From Trichomonas vaginalis G3 (taxonomy: Eukaryota > Parabasalia > Trichomonadida > Trichomonadidae): 64,000 bases of DNA. Each line of letters opens with the position of its first letter. The stretch's first letter is position 1. The translations under genes were made by a program, and so were the position numbers. The stretch lies in the NCBI RefSeq assembly GCF_026262505.1, contig NC_067206.1, positions 1,116,001 to 1,180,000 of the forward strand. The letters run 5' to 3'. Of the stretch, positions 41,376 to 53,425 are shown piece after piece. Under the pieces are notes generated by a model. That model was not told the DNA's origin and searched no databases. It saw only the letters and a program-made list of their open reading frames with translations.

Positions 41376-41813
41376 ATGTCCGACTACATTTACTATGACT
41401 CTTTCCCAGAACGTTTCCGTGAACTATTCAAAACTCAAGTAAAAACTGAGAAACATGCATTTTAACAAAGACAAGACCCATTGACGATGAAAGAAACCCT
41501 GAATATATTACAATCCCTTATGACGCAAAGTTCATTGCATACATTCCTTATGGTCGCCAGAGGAACGAAAACTATTTCAACAATGACGAAAAATTATTTC
41601 TGGAGCGATGAAGAAAATTGCCTTATCTACATAAATGCATACTTAAATAAAGCTACATATTGTACAAAGAAGGTTGGACTGGATTTGAGCTCTACATATA
41701 CGACGACGATGGAAACAGACGTTGTGTATACCCATACGATAATATGTACCATTGTTTTCATCAAGCATTAAAACGAATACATAGTCAGTAAGGGTCTCAT
41801 TCCTGCTGAGTAG
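41376..41813 (+). pseudogene. First gene of element 3, broken
   Basis: Counterpart of 54659-55091 (MSDYIYYDSFPERFRELFKT start). Broken, with a few breaks. Confidence 0.55.
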
Positions 41814-41917
41814 AAATGTTATATTTTTGTTCTGTCATTATATAAAAATAAAACGTTCTCGCTTAAATAATAAAATAAACTTAAAAATAACGTTGTCAGA
41901 GGTGAAAAAATAAAATT

Positions 41918-41978
41918 TAGGTGAAAGTGGTGAAATCTCACCTCTTTTTCACCTCTTTTTTCACCTCTTTTTTCACCC
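41918..41978. terminator. Double-hairpin 3'-end signal, copy 7
   Basis: AGGTGAAAGTGGTGAAATC with TCACCTC and two more TTTTTTCACC arms. Lies between convergent gene remnants. Confidence 0.6.
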
Positions 41979-41995
41979 ACTTTGAATTCATTACT

Positions 41996-42230
41996 TTATA
42001 ACTCTCTTCCTTTTCTCCATCTTCTAACTTCTTCTTAAGTTCAGCAATGTTGTCCTCATGAAGTTTAATCTTCCTTAATATACCTTCTCTATCTAATGGT
42101 TGCTTTATTCTTTCTAAACTGAACTCTACCATCCTTCATAGTATGAACGTAAAAACCTTCTGGAACGCTCCTGATTTAATGTATTCTACCAAAAACTTTG
42201 TTTCATTGCTTCAGTGACTTTAGTCGTCAT
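41996..42230 (-). pseudogene. 78-aa gene of element 3, broken
   Basis: Counterpart of 55269-55505. Confidence 0.55.
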
Positions 42231-42277
42231 TTTACTCTTAAAAAATGTTCAAATAAAATAAAACTAACATTATTTTT

Positions 42278-42747
42278 TCAGTAAGGAAACGCAGGAGTTT
42301 TACGATTTATTTGAGGAGTAGGTTTCTGGTTTAAATGTTGGAGTCTGTTTTGGAGTTGACTTTTGAACAGGAGTTTGTACTTTCATAGGTTCAGGAGTCA
42401 TTGAAGGTGTTGTTTGTGAAGGCGTTGGTTTTGACGTTGTTTTGGCGATGGTGTCGGAGTTTGTTTAAATTCAGCTACTTCAGTATTATTTATAACATTT
42501 GCTTTGTTCTTTTCAACATCATTACTGCTCCTGCTGTAGCTAGCAACCTAGTGGGAGACCATATTTTATATAAGGACTTGACCAAATGCTATTTTTGACA
42601 GAGCTGGTGGAACACCTAACCTTGGGTGAGACTGCTCTTGCCATTGTGCAGCTCGTAAGAAATATTCAATAGGTGCTCCATAATCGTTTGGTAAAGTTTG
42701 TTTCATTAGATGGTGAAGGTTCGCGAGAGCTTGATGAAGAAACTCAT
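42278..42747 (-). pseudogene. Membrane/Pro-Thr stalk gene of element 3, broken
   Basis: Counterpart of 55554-56024, with several breaks. Confidence 0.55.
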
Positions 42748-42769
42748 TTATAAGCTTTAAAATAAACGT

Positions 42770-44352
42770 TCATCCTTTATTCCTCACTGTCGTCCGTAGC
42801 TAAGTTATAGTCATCTAATCTTATTATGGGGATGCCATTAGCACGCACCTGAATGGCAAAGCAACAATCCCTCATAAATCCAATAAGTGGCTTTGCGTAC
42901 ATTCAGTTGCTAGTTCAATAGGTCCTTTACAGACAATTTGTTATGTTATTGGAGCAGTAGATGTTTGACCTTGTTGGAAGCAAAAGTCCACTTCTGTTGG
43001 AAAACCACATAAGAAATGGTGTGTTGTCATAGCTATCCCATTATGTTCCACACTACCATCATCCACAATGACCTCATAACATCTTCATTAAATCCAATCA
43101 TATCATTGTTTGTATTGCAAGCGTTCGCAACCATTTCATAAAATACAGGTCCATATTGATTTTTTCAGGTTCTGCAGGCATATTTCCATAAGCTCCCATG
43201 GAAAGCTGAAGATATTTAAACTTAGGGTTCTCAAAATTAACATAATAGTTGTCTTTCTTTCTAAATAGTGCCCAAATACTTTTAACATTAATAGGCGTAT
43301 AAAGCTGCTGTAAAGTTTGCACTTGAACTATCTGTATTCTTTGAGAATGAACCGTCCATAGGAATCCAATCCATAACTTTAACAGGAAAACATAAAGCCT
43401 CGTTTGTATATATTGTTCTACAAGTTCTGTATAAATGTTTAGGGTCTAAAAGTAGAATGACTTTGGATGAATAAAACATTCATTAAAATCCATCTTGTTC
43501 GAATAGTTGCTGGGGTTACAGTTGTAATAGAACTGTCCACTAGCTTCAGTTGCACTCGTTATCCATAGTTGAATGGTTCATTCCATGAACAAATTTATTT
43601 GTCGGTGGATTTGAACCTGAAGCAAATGCAACTTTAAGAGTTGGATTGAAAGCAATGATATCATTTACAGATATAGATGTGCAGTAAGCGTCGCTACTGA
43701 ACTTTACTTTAGCTGAATGTTTCCTGCAAAGCTGGAATAAAATCGAATTAGGTTTTAATGAAGGAATCTTCTAACGGATTCTTAAACGAAAGCTTAAAAT
43801 CAAATGATTTTCCTGCTGTAATTGGACCACCAACAATTTGTCCTGTTCTGCATGTTCCGAATGACTCCTAAATCTTTATGTCGAGTCTTTATGAAAAAAA
43901 CATCGACTTTCTTTATTGTTCGGTAGTTTGTGAGTTTGAAGTTATATATGCTTTCTTCTCTTGCGCTTGTCTTTGAGAATATACGATACGACCATTTGCA
44001 AGGATTTGATATCAGCAACTGCATAGAAAGCGTTCATCGAAACCAATCCAAAATCCTGGTGGGTTGTTTTTATTGGAACCTGAACCAATTTCTTTATCTA
44101 CAATAAATTGACCTTCCATTTTATACGTAATGAATGTATTGTAAAGGTCCAACATATTTTCACCAGGAGTGAGAGATTGAATGTTACCCATGTGTTATCT
44201 TTAGCAGTTCCAGGGTTGTGATGGAATCTTGCGTCAGAATATTTTCTATTAGTGTCACCAATTTGAACTGCATTGTCTATGATATCGAAATATGAGCGAA
44301 TCTGATGAATATGCTCTGCTGGAGTAAATTCGTTTAACTGTTCGTTCTGCAT
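42770..44352 (-). pseudogene. Major capsid gene of element 3, broken
   Basis: Counterpart of 56048-57623 with more than a dozen breaks; the largest open pieces are about 60-85 codons. Confidence 0.6.
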
Positions 44353-44381
44353 GTATTTACTTCAGATAAAATATCTATTTA

Positions 44382-44813
44382 TCTTCATTATTCTCACTCT
44401 TCTTCTTGGTATTCGTGTGGAAGTGTTTCTTGACCATTTTCAATGAACTGTACATTCTCTTTTGTCTCGACTTCTTTCACTGGTGGGTCAGGGTTCTTTG
44501 ACTCGGTTTGCTTTCAATGAAATTCACGGAACTTTGCAATTAAGCTCTTGGTTCGTTATTGAAAGTAAATCTGGCTTCTTTTCTTCTTGTTCTTTTGTGC
44601 TCAGTTGTACAGAAGGTTTTATATGGGCTTTCGTGGGCTTCGCCCTCTGCCATTGCACCTTAATGTTGTCGCTCTCTGTATTCGCTAATGGAACTTTCTT
44701 TTTCTTAATATATTTTACCATCTTTACTCTGACTTACATAATAGAAAGGATGTTGTATTCCTCTTGGCGTCATTTAATATAATGAGACTCTCGTTCTGAT
44801 TTTGACAAGCTCA
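44382..44813 (-). pseudogene. 143-aa gene of element 3, broken
   Basis: Counterpart of 57651-58082. Confidence 0.5.
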
Positions 44814-44857
44814 TTTACATCGGTTAAAGTTTTAATTTAGTTTTTATCTACAGTCAA

Positions 44858-45125
44858 ATACTCAGTCAAATCCTACGGACAAGACCCAAGGGGTCATAGA
44901 TGTTGAGCATTGAAGAAAGAAATTCGTGAACAAATTTTATCCGAACTGAGAGAACAAAAACCAGAACAAAAGCCAGAGAGACCAAAGAGAAAACTTAGTT
45001 GAAAAACACTAGCTGCATTAGCTGCTGGAAGACAGAAGAACCACGTTGCTGGCGAAAAAAGCTAGAGAAGAAGCAAAAGCAAAGGAAGAACAAAAACAAA
45101 GGAAGCTGAAGCAAAGAAAGAGTAA
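44858..45125 (+). pseudogene. 90-aa charged helical gene of element 3, broken
   Basis: Counterpart of 58128-58400. Confidence 0.5.
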
Positions 45126-45150
45126 ATGGTTTATTTTTATTCCAAACTAA

Positions 45151-46004
45151 ATGTATAGACAAATACCTTTATCTGTTGCGTTCAGTAGTGAAAACCCTGA
45201 CGTCAAAATAAAGGGGAACAGAGTAACGTTTAAGTTTCCAACAGACTGGATTGTGAACATAAATGAAGAGAAGTACATTGGCATAACATCTATGTAATAT
45301 AACACGTGCTTTCAGAAAGGTTGACTTTTATACTTCAAGTCGAGATAGAAAATGACGAACAGTCTTAAGCGCCAAAACATTCACATAACAAATACTTTAA
45401 AGACGATACAACATTGTTGCAATGTATGATTTCATTTAATGAGATGTTCGAGAAAAGTTCAATATTGAAGTACAAGAACTTTACAGCCTTTACGTGAGTT
45501 TCTTGCACAACTGAAAGAAGAAGGTAGTCAGCCACAACTTATAGAACTTTCATTATGAATTTAATGAAAATGAAGATGGAACTCATGACTGTCAGTTTGT
45601 GTAATATCCACCATTCAATGAGTCGCTAAAAAGAAGAAATCCATTACGTTAAGGTTTCAAATCTCTGAACCCAATGAAGACTTCAAGAATGTTTTAATTA
45701 TGATGCAATACTTCCGAGGAAAAATTGAATTTTCAAAGATTGTAACACCTGGCATTTGGGATAGAAAGCAAGCTATATTATATTCAAACTTAAGTAGGGA
45801 GTTGAAAATGAGTTCATTGGTCATAACAAGAACTTCACCACTGTCAAATCCTAAGTATTACAAGCTTATCTGGCTTCAATCGTGAGTTTTGGATAGACAT
45901 GTTCTCCACTCATGACCATAAGTGCCCAGTGTTCTTACCTCCAGATGGGAAGATTGTTTTACATTAAGCACAATTGTTAAACTCTACAATAGCTTGTATT
46001 GTAA
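45151..46004 (+). pseudogene. Minor-capsid candidate of element 3, broken
   Basis: Counterpart of 58425-59282, with about ten or more breaks. Confidence 0.55.
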
Positions 46005-46082
46005 ATGACCACATAGGCTTCGCCATGCGCTAGCGGCTTATTTTTATCACAAATGACCTCATTGCTGACAAAATAAATGACC

Positions 46083-48491
46083 TCAGAACTTCAACTTACG
46101 AATAAAGCTTGTTTTAGTCGTTATTGAAAAGTTGAACTTTTCAGCAAAGCAAGGTTGACATGACTTACATAAGGTCGAATGCAATCTCTTGACCATCATA
46201 AAGTGCTTTGTAAAGTTTCATTAAACTGAACTCAGAGTCTTGTCATATGTTCCAACAGGTATGTGAATGTTCTTATCTTCATTGTAATAGCATTTATAGC
46301 TTCAGGAACATTTCATTAGCGGTTAAAGCAATAACATCTTGCTTCACGCCTTTCATTCTGCAGTGAAATGCAACTTCATTTAAATCATTCTAGTGAGTAA
46401 GTCTATGTAGGTCTTCTTTCCACAGAAAATACTTTTATAAAGCTAAACTTTGTTTTCCAGGTGTTATTCTGCAAAGTCGCTATGAAATTGACCAAGGTTC
46501 TTTTCCTATAAGTTCTCTACCGTATCTCTTCTTAAACTCTGCTGCAAGCTTTGGGATGTCTTCATTATATAAGTGCATACTGTCGGTATCCTGGTAAAAT
46601 ATTTGAAGACCCATGTCCTCTGCAGTACAGAATACTTCATTCATAATACGTTTTGACATAGACAGAATATTTAACACCAAGTGGACAGAAGTTAAAGTGT
46701 CTGCAAATGCTTTTCGTTAGCTTGAAAATAGTTTTATCTGAACCATCCAAACCTTCGAACTTCACTATATGGTTGTAATTTCTTTAAGCATATCTATTAG
46801 CATCTTTGTCATCTACTATGGTATTTTTTGACTCAATAGGAGATAGAATAGTTTTGCCATAAATGCTGTTCAGAATGAGTTTTATTAATTTCTTGTAAGG
46901 GGTTTTCTTCTTTCTTATACTTTAACCTTAACTCAAAACAACTTCTTTACTTCATCTCTTATTCTCATATCTCTGTTTCCATCGTAATAGTATCCTTGCA
47001 ACACTTCACATTTGACACCTTGATATTTTATTGAGGTCTTGTAATGTATATGGTCAACATACATGAGACAGCAAGTGTTTGAACTTCTTGGAACGTTAAG
47101 TTCTGGATTTAGTTCAGGGTCGCAAACTATTAAATGAAAGTGTCTGGGTAACCAATCTCTTTATCTTAATGAGAACAAAGAAGCCAGACATAAACTTTTC
47201 ACCAATGGGTTCCTTTTGTCATCATCGAATAAATGTCTCATGAGATACTCTGTGTTTAACATTTCTCCTTCAATACTTTTGGAATACCTTCTAAAGTATA
47301 AAGTCTTGCTATAGCTGAAGGATATAATGAAACAGTGTCGAAGTCAGCAATGAGTTTCTTTTTGCTCTTTTGTTTCATGTTATCTGACAACATACATCTT
47401 CCACCTTGAATGCATCTCGAAATAAATTCTCTTGGTTTATTTGAGAGGTCATAAGATTTCCATTCGGGAAGTTATACTCTGTTCTCAAACAATTGTTAGC
47501 AATTGAAACAAATACTAACGTAGTCATAAACGTTTAAATCAAACTCTTTCAATAAGTCATTGCGGAACTTTACAAACTTCTCTTAAAATTCTTTACATCT
47601 TGTTTGCAGTAAAACGTGCTATATTTTTCTAAGTCGAAGTGGTTTCATCTATTCTGCAACCTTTGATGGAATCTATGTTTTTTCATAAATGTATCTGCAT
47701 CCCGGATAAACTTACATGCTTCAGAAATGACACCAGTTCTGTTGTCATTTGCTAACAAAACACTGCTGTAGTAGTTATATGGAAATACTTCTTTCGGTCC
47801 TGTTTGTAAGTTAACATAGCAGGAAATAGTTTAAGCTTCTTATTTATAACACTGTAAGAGTCTTTTATATAATAATTGCCCGTCCTTTATATAAACCAGT
47901 TATTTGCATTGTTCGTGAACCTTAATGATTGGGAGTTCCTTTCACTTCTGTTCATGTGTCTTAAGATGAAGTTTATGTCATTAACTGAGGTTGTGAAATA
48001 TATTAAACCTTTGTCAGGGAGTCTTTCCAAAATTCTGTTGCACAGTTTTGACCCAAATGCTTTCACTCACTAAACCATCTTCACTGTCATAACAGATGTT
48101 AAAAGCTTTATGAAGCCATCCGTACTACACTCAAAGTCAGCAAAGAAAACGTGCTCAGGAATGAATTTACATTTAGCTTTATTTACTTCTTTTGACTCTG
48201 CTTTCTTCTTCAGTTGTACACAATACTTTGGAGCATATGTCAAATCTTAAATGGTGCAAGGTTCTTTTATATAAGTCAGTCGTATATGTGAAAAGTTCTC
48301 CATAAGAAATAGGTTCGGAAATATTTGCACTCCCACAATGTTTTCATAACATCCATAGCGGGGTTGTTCTATCATAAACGAACTACATATTTATCTTCTC
48401 TCTTGTATAAATCTTCATCTGTTTTCTCAATGTTCATTCCACCACAAGCTTTTGAGAATTTCTTTATAGTTCGAATGAAATATGTTGTCAT
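46083..48491 (-). pseudogene. Protein-primed DNA polymerase B of element 3, broken
   Basis: The full length matches 59364-61772, with roughly twenty or more breaks. No open piece is longer than about 70 codons. Confidence 0.65.
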
Positions 48492-49247
48492 TGGTAATCT
48501 TTTCATTTAGCATGTAGTGGTCTCAACAAGAAGTAAGTCAATAGTTCTTAACAGTTTCGCATTCTTTTGTATATATTCTCTTTATTTCATTATGTCTGAG
48601 TCATTGAAATAACAATGGTAACATTAAATGCTATACCTGTTGCGTCAGAATTTCTTGTACTTTACTTTGAGGAAAGTCTCTAACACGAATGACTTCTCTC
48701 ATGTGGTCAATAGTTTCTTCATTTACCCAGCCTGAATGCAAGCATAAACGAAACAATTGTCCTCTGTCATAAGTATTGCAGTTCTTTTGTTCAGTTCATT
48801 GAAGATTTGGTAGCGTTCAAGATTTATAGTAATGTGCAAAGATACTTCCATAACTGACCGCTTCTCTTCTTATAAAACTTCTTTCACCATTATCTTTCCA
48901 AAAGCTTTCTATAAGTGCTGGGTTCCTGTTTGCTTAAGAGCTTCCAAAATGGCTTTCTGGTCATTTGTCAGTGTGCTTTCATCTCTATATGGTCTCTTTT
49001 TTGGTTTGCCTTTCTTTACATCTGACATCGTTAAGCCTTCATATTCTGTTAAATCATACATCTTTATTTCAGTAAGATTCTTTATGTTTGTCAAGAAGAA
49101 GTCATAGTGCATTTCAACAATACCTGCAGCATTTGCTTCTATCTCTGATATAAAGTTCTCCTTCAAGAGCTGATGTAGTAATGTTCCAATATTATTGAGG
49201 TTTAACGTAGAACATTCATACTTTCCACCAAGTTTATAACATACCAT
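48488..49247 (-). pseudogene. OTU-like gene of element 3, broken
   Basis: Counterpart of 61769-62533. The first 110 or so codons are open (48909-49247). Confidence 0.6.
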
Positions 49248-49923
49248 CCATCTCTGTTGTGAGTTTATTTTAATTCTTCTCTAAGAGTCTCATGAAAACC
49301 TTACCGAAATGTTTGTGTAAGTAGTCTCTGTTTTGGTTCATCTAAAGCTTCTGAATGTTAAAGTCAATGAGTCTATTGCCTGTCTTAACATTCCTCTTCC
49401 TATTCTCTCTATCTTTCTTTAACCATCTCTCACCTTCTTTGGTTTGTCGTCAATGGAACGAAGGACATCGTTAGCTTTGCGAACTTGTTCTATAGCACTT
49501 TTAAACATCTCTCTTCTCTGTTGTTTCAGTGTGTCGTCTCTTTTCGTTTTCACCAATGTTGCATTTGTTATGTCAAAATTTCTTGACGAACATCATGCGA
49601 AAGAGCTTTACGAGTATATGACCAACGTTCGCATTTGTTATGTCAAACATTTCTCTTCTTACTTCATGAGGTACTGAACGTCTATGATATAAGTCAATAG
49701 CAATGTCATTTAAAGGAAATGCTCTTGCATGGACTTCGTCCTCGCCGCGTTGCGGCTTTATGAACTCATGAATTTCTATCATAACTTATTGCACCATTGT
49801 AGTCTTTAATGAGTCAGCGAGTGCTTTTTTTGTTTGTCGCGTAATGTTTTGCAACATCTATATTAGCTTCTGAAGAAGTTGTTTATTTCCGAGTGTTCTA
49901 ACTTAGACAACCTTCCGATACAT
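49202..49923 (-). pseudogene. 239-aa polymerase-block gene of element 3, broken
   Basis: Counterpart of 62488-63207, with several breaks. Confidence 0.6.
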
Positions 49924-50013
49924 CTTAGTAGGAAATAAAAAAAAATTATTTTGTGAATAAAATTAGATTAGATTTTTTAAGGCTAGTTAAAATATTTCGA
50001 ACTTTTTATTTTA

Positions 50014-50036
50014 ATGAAAACACAATGCAAGATTGC
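50014..50036 (+). pseudogene. Stub of the 157-aa gene of element 3
   Basis: Only the first few codons (ATGCAAGATTGC) match 63298 onward; after 50036 the sequence is unrelated. This point is the right edge of the 10.8-kb duplicated block. Confidence 0.5.
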
Positions 50037-50220
50037 TTAAACATATTTTCTTTATCATATCCGTTTCAATTATCCGGGAATTCATTTATTCTTCATTCAA
50101 AAGATTTATCAAATATTAAATTTAGAGTAACTGACCTATTTTGATTGTGATTTAGAATTCATGAATGAAATATTATGGCAATTTCAAATAGAAAAAATAG
50201 GTGATGAGATAACGGATTAA
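50037..50220 (+). pseudogene. C-terminal remnant of a minor-capsid-like gene
   Basis: The stretch FILHSKDLSNIKFRVTDLF resembles the FRLVDFQGEPVEL ending in element 1 and the usual C-terminal pattern of penton-type proteins. It sits before the fibre, as in element 1. Broken. Confidence 0.35.
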
Positions 50221-50243
50221 ATATTTATTCTTAAATCATAATA

Positions 50244-51867
50244 AATGATTAAACAACAGCAACCACAACAACTTAAGGCACAAAAGCACCCAGGTCCCTC
50301 AGACCATTACATACGCCATATATGCATATAATTCAAAGACGCAGAACAAACGCAAAGGTTGAAATATGGAGATTTGGAGATAGTATTGAAAAATGACCAT
50401 TTCGAATTCGTTTGCAAAGGTGGTGCAGTGATATCAAATATAAAAGAAATTTTATTTATGAATTCAAAAATTAAAGGAATAACGGATGATATAACATCAA
50501 TTCCACCAGAAGAACAGAGATATTACGCATTAAATGCATTTCCTAAAGTTTTGAAGATTGGAAGATTTAATTTAAATGAGGAATTCATAAAAGGTTTCCT
50601 AAATGACATAATGGAGAAGGCAGATAAGGAATATGTGGATAGTGAGTTAAAGAAGAGGACAGATAAGGAATATGTGGATGAAAAAGATAATGAAATTAAG
50701 AAATGGTTGAATGGTATCATGAATGGACATCAAAGATTTTAAAAACTAAAGCTGATAAAGGATGGGTTTCAGGATGTTTAGACCTTAAAGCGGATAAAAC
50801 ATATGTTAACGATGAGTTAGGGAAGAAGGCAGATAAGGAATATGTTAACGAAATATACCAAAGTTTGATAGGAACAAAAAATATTGAAACTATTGTTGGC
50901 GACTTTTCTGTCAATGAAGAAAATAAATATTTAGATGGCAGTTTGTACACTCCTTAAAAAATGGTATACGGTGAAACTCATTCCGAAAAATAACAATGAA
51001 ATGTATGTAAGTTATAAAAAGAATGATGGCACAAAGTTAAAGTTCCATTAGACAACAACTGCTACTTAAACTTATATGGAGACGAACAAAAGAAATATTT
51101 AAGAGTTTATGAAATGGCAGATATGACATTGCTGACCCAGCTCCAGCACCATATTATTATGACTATGGAGATGATGTCAGAACACCACATGTAGATGAAC
51201 AAAAGTTAACATTATATTTAGATTATTATAGATATAAAAGATATAATGCAATAGAAAAAACGAGAATAGTATATTATTATACAGATGACAGAAATAAATA
51301 TTATAGTCAAGATTTTACCTACCCTGAAAACATAAGATTATATTATAAAAAATATTCTGACACAAACCAGAAGAAACCTGAAATAGTTACACTATATTTT
51401 AAGTTCAAAAGAGACAATCCTATAATATCTCATATGTTTGATTTAATGAACCCAGTAGGTTCTATTTATACATCTATGGATGCAAGAGGTCCTCAAGTAA
51501 TGTTTGGTGTTGGTGCATGGGAACAAATAGTTGACAGGTTTTTGTATTGTGCAAACTCTTCAAAGGAAACAGGAGGAAGTAAAACGATTTCAGGTGAAAA
51601 TTTACCTGCACATAGTCACTACATAGATTTAAGCACATCTCAAGCAGGTTGGCATAAGCATAGATATTGGGATTGGTCAGGAATGACAAAAGGTAAAGGA
51701 TATGATGTTAAAGACGACGTTAAGTTTGCCATAAATTGTTACTGGAGTGACACTCAGGGAGAAGGAAACCATACACATTTCGTTTCAGGATATACACAAA
51801 CAACGGACAAAGTAAAGAATACATGCCACCATTTATGACTGTATTCGCATGGTATAGAGTTCAATGA
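50244..51867 (+). pseudogene. Short fibre gene with phage-type tip, broken
   Basis: The N-terminal half has the repeat KADKEYVD and variants (50359-50957). The C-terminal part, open at 51434-51838, has PVGSIYTSMDARGPQVMFG, AWEQIVDRFLYC, NLPAHSHYI, GWHKHRYWDW and GNHTHFVSG, and the region closes with TVFAWYRVQ. It is the same tip type as the fibre of element 1, on a shorter and different shaft. Broken, with about four or five breaks. Confidence 0.7.
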
Positions 51868-52019
51868 ACACACTTAACCCAAAGGGTTTAGGCTTACCGA
51901 ATGAACTAAATATATTTTATGTCTGTAATTAATTAGGTAATGAAGTAATGGATGAACTACAGAAAAGAAGTTAAAAGCTTGGGGTCGTTTTGTACAAAAA
52001 TATTGTGAGTAAATGAATT
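51868..52019. other. Short non-coding stretch after the fibre
   Basis: No gene is seen. A small palindrome (TTAACCCAAAGGGTTTA) lies just after the fibre end and may act as its 3' signal. Confidence 0.35.
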
Positions 52020-52346
52020 AGGTTATTCAATAATTAATTATTTTTGAAGAACTGAAGGGGTCACCAGGTCACCAGGTCATTTCACTTCTCTGAAAAATGA
52101 GACAACATGACATTTTGACAACATCATGGGTTATTCAATAATTAATTATTTTTGAAGAACTGAAGGGGTCACCAGGTCACCAGGTCATTTCACTTCTCTG
52201 AAAAAATGAGACAACATGACATTTTGACAACATCATGGGTTATTCAATAATTAATTATTTTTTGAAGAACTGAAGGGGTCACCAGGTCACCAGGTCATTT
52301 CACTTCTCTGAAAAAATGAGACAACATGACATTTTGACAACATCAC
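52020..52346 (+). repeat. Three tandem repeats of about 110 bp
   Basis: Each unit begins GGTTATTCAATAATTAATTA, contains GGGGTCACCAGGTCACCAGG and ends ATGAGACAACATGACATTTT-GACAACATCA. Units start at about 52020, 52128 and 52238 and are almost identical. Each contains a doubled CACCAGGT. The array lies between the fibre and the primase leader, so it may be an origin or control region. Confidence 0.85.
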
Positions 52347-52364
52347 AGAAAATTTGATGCAGTC

Positions 52365-52415
52365 CAAAAATAAAGTTAGTTTTAAAATTATTTTTATTTT
52401 TTTATTCCTATATAA
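52365..52415 (+). promoter_or_regulatory. T-rich Maverick leader/promoter motif
   Basis: AAAAATAAAGTTAGTTTTAA is followed by a T run and TCCTATATAA right before the primase ATG at 52416. Confidence 0.55.
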
Positions 52416-53396
52416 ATGACAGCAACAAACAACAACAGCAACTTTATCGTTTCTGATGAAAAAGTTATTGATTCATTAGTTGTGGAATTAGTTGTGGCAG
52501 AAACTAAAACCCTCAACGAAAGAATCGGTGAAAACATGATTGATTTACATAACTACCTCAAACATGATGGAGGAAGAGGAAGGAAAACTGGTACAGCTTT
52601 ATTAGTAAATAAAATTTCAAATTTAACGATTATAGATGTTGATATCAATAAATCGTACAATGATGAACTTAAAGAAACAGTTAGAAAAGACATTTTATCA
52701 AAACTTTCGGATAAAGATGTTATCGTTAAAACCGCATCAGGAGGTCTTCACATTTATTGCAACACTAATTTCTTCTATGCAGTTTCGAACAGAATGATTA
52801 AATGTTATTCCTGCAATGATTATGATATTGACATAATGACTTCTATGGATGATTCAAAACGTTCTTTAGTGGTTATGGCTGATTCAAGAGTTCGAAAGAA
52901 TGCAACAGAACCAATCAATACATACTCATTCATTCGTGGAAGTTATGATTCAACATTAACTAGAACAGTGAATGATATATTAAATGATTTGAATATTAAG
53001 GTAAGAGTTGAACAGAAGAGCGAAGAAATAAAGAGTATAATGAATGAAAACAAAGATGTAAACATTGACGATAAACTAGCTCAGAGCATAGTTGATGGCA
53101 TCTGTGATTTTGAAGTACATAATGATGGTGGAAACATGAATTTAGAAAAAGAAATAACATTATTCACACTGTTTCAAGCTATTAATTCGTTACCTAATCA
53201 TTTAATTAATGAAGCATACGATAACGTTTATAACTTCTGCAACTTAACTGAAAATGCAAAAAGTAATTTTGAAAAAGCACGTAGTAGATATGCACATTTA
53301 ATGACTTCTCCATTTGTTTTGGTGAAGATTCTAAAACTTTATCAAAAGGAATATTATATGAATATGTTTTACCTTTATTACGTAAGTCAAAAATAA
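52416..53396 (+). CDS. Archaeo-eukaryotic-type primase-polymerase
   Basis: This would make primers for copying the element. Motif I is IIDVDIN (D74, D76), motif II is SGGLHIY (108-114) and motif III is DYDIDI (135-140), the standard AEP metal and nucleotide-binding set found in bifunctional primase-polymerases. The region after residue 200 is helical and has no motif I know. The SF3 helicase ORF begins 30 bases after the stop; in many viruses the two are one protein. The first 38 or so residues are absent from the copy at 39245. Confidence 0.75.
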   Translation: MTATNNNSNFIVSDEKVIDSLVVELVVAETKTLNERIGENMIDLHNYLKHDGGRGRKTGTALLVNKISNLTIIDVDINKSYNDELKETVRKDILSKLSDKDVIVKTASGGLHIYCNTNFFYAVSNRMIKCYSCNDYDIDIMTSMDDSKRSLVVMADSRVRKNATEPINTYSFIRGSYDSTLTRTVNDILNDLNIKVRVEQKSEEIKSIMNENKDVNIDDKLAQSIVDGICDFEVHNDGGNMNLEKEITLFTLFQAINSLPNHLINEAYDNVYNFCNLTENAKSNFEKARSRYAHLMTSPFVLVKILKLYQKEYYMNMFYLYYVSQK

Positions 53397-53425
53397 CATT
53401 TGATATCAAACTTGATGACTCGTTT

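Noticed and set aside
52020-52346. CRISPR-like repeats near the primase
   Set aside because: Whole 110-bp units are repeated without unique spacers.
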